A DNA stretch of 64,000 bases from Toxotes chatareus (Eukaryota; Chordata; Actinopteri; Toxotidae), in the NCBI GenBank assembly GCA_016801885.1, contig CM028890.1:9540001-9604000 (forward strand). The letters are read 5' to 3'. Position numbers and translations under genes: made by a program. The notes beneath the pieces were generated by a model. That model worked only from the letters and a program-made list of their open reading frames with translations, was not told where the DNA came from and did not search any database. Shown here piece after piece: positions 62,861 to 64,000 of the stretch; the stretch's first letter is position 1, and every line of letters begins with the position of its first letter.

Positions 62861-63877
62861 CCTGCTGCTGCTGCAGGTGCCGAGGGAAAGCTGATTCACC
62901 CGCCTCAAAAGATAAACATAGAGCACCCCGGTTATCAGGCAGCGGTGACAGCTGCAAGGAAACAACTTTCTGGCAGTGGGAACGCTGCTACAAGGCTATA
63001 AAGGGACGGTTATAGAATCAGTTGGTCAAAGAAGAGAATAATGAAAAAAGTACCGTGTTATTAGGGTGATAGTTCAAGTGCAGGCCACTATCACACAGAG
63101 GAGAAGATGTCCCACTACTCTGGTCGCTGGGAATGCCTGAAAGTGCAGCAGACACACAAACAGACACACACACACACACACACACAAAAGCCAATAAATG
63201 CCCCCCCCCCAAACTCAGTGCGACACCTCTATCTATTTCAAGGTTTCCAACTGCAGTGAATCACAGCCGTCAACAAAAATGTGTTACTTTGTTCGTCTCG
63301 TGGGCTCCTGCTCTGTGCCAATTTGTATTCAGTCGACTGGTTGATTGGCCAGTCACCCTGGCCTATATACGAGTATGAAAGGATTTTATAAAAAAGCTTT
63401 CATGTGGGATGACGGGCTGAAGCTTTCCCATGTAAGAGCAATCAATTGAACCACAATGAGCAATGTCAATTCTTTCAGTTTAGTCTTTAGCATCTTTTTT
63501 GGACCTTGAGATGTGTCCTTCCCTCTCTTTAACAAAATAGCGTCTTTATTTAGTGCTTGTCAAGACAAGAAGACCCCTCAAAAAAGAAATAAGAGTAGCA
63601 GCTGAATTTGTATTTCTTCATTTTTGGTTTTTCAGGCTTGCATTTACTGTCACCAGGACAACCTGTCCAAGGCAGGAAATAATACCAGCTATAAATATTA
63701 TTGGTTGATTATTCTCCACAGCAGTAAAGGTCAATATATACTTTAATTAAAGAGTGTGTGTGGAGGTTTCTTACATGTGCAGTCCTCACACAGGGGCAGT
63801 TTCAAAAAGGCTGGAGTCTTCTTTAAGAAGGAGACGGTAAGAGTCACTTCTTCACCAGCATTTCTCAAAACCTGGAC
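51752..63877 (-). CDS. sntg1: sntg1, gamma-1-syntrophin, 3' eleven coding exons (5' end outside window)
   Basis: On the minus strand the coding exons, in reading order, are 63877-63775, 63136-63054, 62735-62605, 62045-61916, 57408-57370, 56305-56189, 55313-55242, 54653-54501, 54326-54234, 52165-52055 and 51934-51752 (1215 nt, 404 aa plus stop). All junctions are GT-AG and in phase. Counting from the window's first residue, 1-30 end the PDZ domain, about 162-275 form the PH domain, and about 276-404 are the syntrophin-unique C-terminal region. Signature segments include SDQSSGTSSPLCDSGLHLNY, TTWDWTRAEKSF and LWRYKFSQLKGSSDDGKSK. The family is a cytoplasmic scaffold of the dystrophin-dystrobrevin complex, with gamma-1 enriched in brain. 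Gamma-1 fits my memory of the human protein (517 aa) better than gamma-2. About 120 N-terminal residues lie beyond 64000. Confidence 0.95.
52055..52165 (-). CDS. sntg1: sntg1 exon: syntrophin-unique core
   Basis: A TTTCAG acceptor precedes it and the donor GTAATT follows. It encodes AVLWRYKFSQLKGSSDDGKS and then KIKFLFQNQDSKSIEAK. This is the most recognisable syntrophin C-terminal motif. It is 111 nt, phase 0. Confidence 0.96.
52166..54233 (-). other. sntg1 intron between the last-but-two and last-but-one coding exons
   Basis: A 2068-bp intron. ORFs such as 53190-53546 show no recognisable product. A small repeat fragment is at 53393-53460. Confidence 0.85.
53393..53460 (+). repeat. Degraded interspersed repeat (GGGGGCTGGAGC family)
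   Basis: TTTATCCATCCATCAAG followed by GGGGGCTGGAGCTTATCCC resembles a frequent fish repeat. It is short, within an sntg1 intron. Confidence 0.4.
54234..54326 (-). CDS. sntg1: sntg1 exon: start of syntrophin-unique region
   Basis: The acceptor TTCTGTAG precedes it and the donor GTGAGT follows. It encodes SKTYACIMESHLMGLTIDFS and MGFVCFDAASK. It is 93 nt, phase 0. Using the AG two bases later would put a stop in frame, which supports this boundary. Confidence 0.94.
54501..54653 (-). CDS. sntg1: sntg1 exon: end of PH domain
   Basis: The acceptor ATCTTAG precedes it and the donor GTGGGC follows. It encodes DNDLLDKRKHCFSVQTESGE, then FFSVELECELLIWEKAFQMA and FLEVERIQ. The Trp in LLIWEKAF is the conserved residue of the last PH helix. 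It is 153 nt, phase 0. Confidence 0.95.
54654..55241 (-). other. sntg1 intron
   Basis: A 588-bp AT-rich intron with nothing further recognised. Confidence 0.85.
55242..55313 (-). CDS. sntg1: sntg1 exon: PH domain, WDWTRAEK segment
   Basis: The acceptor CATTTTCAG precedes it and the donor GTAAGG follows. It encodes VTTWDWTRAEKSFTVYEIMC and KILK. It is 72 nt, phase 0 at both ends, in the central part of the PH domain. Confidence 0.95.
55314..56188 (-). other. sntg1 intron
   Basis: An 875-bp intron. CCCGGGGGG at about 55698 is the only GC-rich patch. Confidence 0.85.
56189..56305 (-). CDS. sntg1: sntg1 exon: start of PH domain
   Basis: The acceptor CCTTTGACAG precedes it and the donor GTAAGT follows. 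It encodes IIYMGWVDEKEQDSVQDRMY, SPKFLALRG and SSLFKFAAPP, the first strands of the PH domain. It is 117 nt, phase 0 at both ends. Confidence 0.95.
56306..57369 (-). other. sntg1 intron
   Basis: A 1064-bp intron with no recognised element. Confidence 0.85.
57370..57408 (-). CDS. sntg1: sntg1 39-nt micro-exon
   Basis: A 39-nt exon lies between acceptor TTTAACAG and donor GTAAGA. It encodes exactly VKKINRNFPVNQQ, which joins KHN of the previous exon to IIYMGW of the next. Length is a multiple of three and both ends are phase 0. It is easily missed by gene finders. Confidence 0.92.
58521..58640 (+). repeat. Interspersed repeat (TTTATATAGCACTTTTCAAAG)
   Basis: TTATTTATATAGCACTTTTC and GAGTTACAAAGTGCTTCACA are the hallmark words of a very common teleost dispersed repeat. 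It sits in the long sntg1 intron between 57409 and 61915. Confidence 0.6.
59410..59790 (+). pseudogene. Fossil of Tc1/mariner-type transposase
   Basis: Read across frames, the plus strand gives WRKPKEAFS near 59420 and WPPQSPDLKALN near 59605, with a LYGSLW-like segment and an EEWS-like end. These correspond to the WR-PKEA and WPPQSPDLNPIENLW landmarks of Tc1/mariner transposases. It has frame changes and a long T run, so it is inactive. It is antisense to sntg1. Confidence 0.6.
60105..60190. repeat. Possible short interspersed repeat
   Basis: CACTTTTATTTGTCCCTAAA followed by GGGCAATTGCTGGTGCAGCA resembles a repeat of the type TTTATT-GTCCC-AAAGG-AAATT seen in fish. Weak support. Confidence 0.3.
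61916..62045 (-). CDS. sntg1: sntg1 exon: NAFQVIAVDG region
   Basis: The acceptor ATTCTTTCAG precedes it and the donor GTGAGT follows at 61915. It encodes KNAFQVIAVDGVCSGVIQF, then AEDCLDWLQAIASNISSLTK and HN. The paired Trp-containing segment DWLQAI is typical of the PH-like half preceding the main PH domain in syntrophins. It ends in phase 0. Confidence 0.93.
62046..62604 (-). other. sntg1 intron
   Basis: A 559-bp AT-rich intron. No other feature. Confidence 0.85.
62605..62735 (-). CDS. sntg1: sntg1 exon: linker between PDZ and PH
   Basis: The acceptor CTTCTGCAG precedes it and the donor GTGAGC follows. It encodes DTLSCSSWPTSPGLRWEKRW and then DLRLIPLLHSRLSQYTPGSD. It ends with two bases of an Arg codon and has a higher G+C content than the surrounding introns. 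Confidence 0.95.
62823..62874. repeat. CTG/CAG trinucleotide repeat in sntg1 intron
   Basis: About 17 nearly pure CTG triplets (one TTG, one CTC interruption) on the plus strand, which is CAG in the sntg1 transcript. It lies in the 318-nt intron 62736-63053, about 88 nt before the next exon. It is not coding. Confidence 0.95.
63054..63136 (-). CDS. sntg1: sntg1 exon: post-PDZ linker (83 nt)
   Basis: The acceptor CACTTTCAG precedes it and the donor GTACTT follows. It encodes IPSDQSSGTSSPLCDSGLHL and then NYHPNNT, nearly the same as mammalian gamma-1-syntrophin. At 83 nt it is not a multiple of three, so skipping it would shift the frame. A long TG repeat lies about 27 nt upstream of its acceptor. 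Confidence 0.94.
63137..63774 (-). other. sntg1 intron
   Basis: A 638-bp intron with the CA and C10 tracts near its 3' end (in transcript sense). Confidence 0.85.
63164..63210. repeat. CA microsatellite and C10 run near sntg1 splice site
   Basis: About 11 CA units (TG in the sntg1 transcript) end at 63186. A run of ten C follows at 63201-63210. The exon at 63136 begins about 27 nt downstream in the transcript. Confidence 0.95.
63775..63877 (-). CDS. sntg1: sntg1 exon: end of PDZ domain
   Basis: On the minus strand the acceptor TACCTTCCAG precedes the exon and the donor GTAAGA follows at 63774. It encodes VQVLRNAGEEVTLTVSFLKK and then PAFLKLPLCEDCT, the last helix and strand of the PDZ domain and the linker after it. 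It ends with one base of a split Cys codon. Confidence 0.94.
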
Positions 63878-64000
63878 CTGGAAGGTAAAAACACGAGAAT
63901 ATTTTTGTTGCAGGGGCTGTAAACTGTGAGGTTTTCTGCTGATGGCTTGCTGTGATGAAACATGGTGTGCCAATGTCTAGCTAAGAATGGAAATCCAAGA

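Noticed and set aside
62611..63015. 134-codon plus-strand ORF with a poly-Cys run
   Set aside because: It is the opposite strand of an sntg1 exon plus the CTG repeat. The Cys run is the repeat read in one frame.

Overview
The window is vertebrate nuclear DNA and most likely comes from a teleost fish, probably a percomorph. It has multi-exon genes with GT-AG introns, orthologues of human PCMTD1 and SNTG1 (neighbours on human 8q11, recalled from general knowledge), long AT-rich introns, many CA/GT microsatellites, and several interspersed repeats I recognise as common in fish genomes. There is no operon, ribosome binding site, CRISPR array or tRNA that I can support.

Layout. 1-10684: AT-rich non-coding DNA with a promoter-like, relatively GC-rich stretch (about 4040-5320) and degraded interspersed repeats. 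10685-15552 (+): pcmtd1, complete in five coding exons (359 aa), with a probable 5' UTR start inside its first listed exon. 15553-18022: pcmtd1 3' UTR and downstream DNA. 18023-19026: a 127-bp inverted-repeat arm, a GT microsatellite and a transposon-like segment. 19027-48666: a 29.6-kb tandem array of a roughly 75-bp unit, about 395 copies. 48667-49408: a dispersed fish repeat and the second inverted-repeat arm. 49409-51751: probable sntg1 3' UTR and flank. 51752-63877 (-): the last eleven coding exons of sntg1 (404 aa, from late PDZ domain to stop). The N-terminal part, by family comparison about 120 residues, lies beyond 64000.

How the parts fit. pcmtd1 and sntg1 are convergent (tail to tail), the relative orientation I recall from human, and the satellite fills the space between their 3' ends. 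The products are unrelated: pcmtd1 encodes a SAM-binding, SOCS-box-type putative E3 ligase adaptor, and sntg1 a dystrophin-complex scaffold.

The least ordinary object is the array. Its unit is a dimer of two diverged 38-bp halves, and the oldest-looking form survives at its left edge. It has subfamily zones, higher-order duplications near its right end, and sits between nearly identical sequences in opposite orientation. I cannot say that it has a function. All alignments and counts were made by eye.
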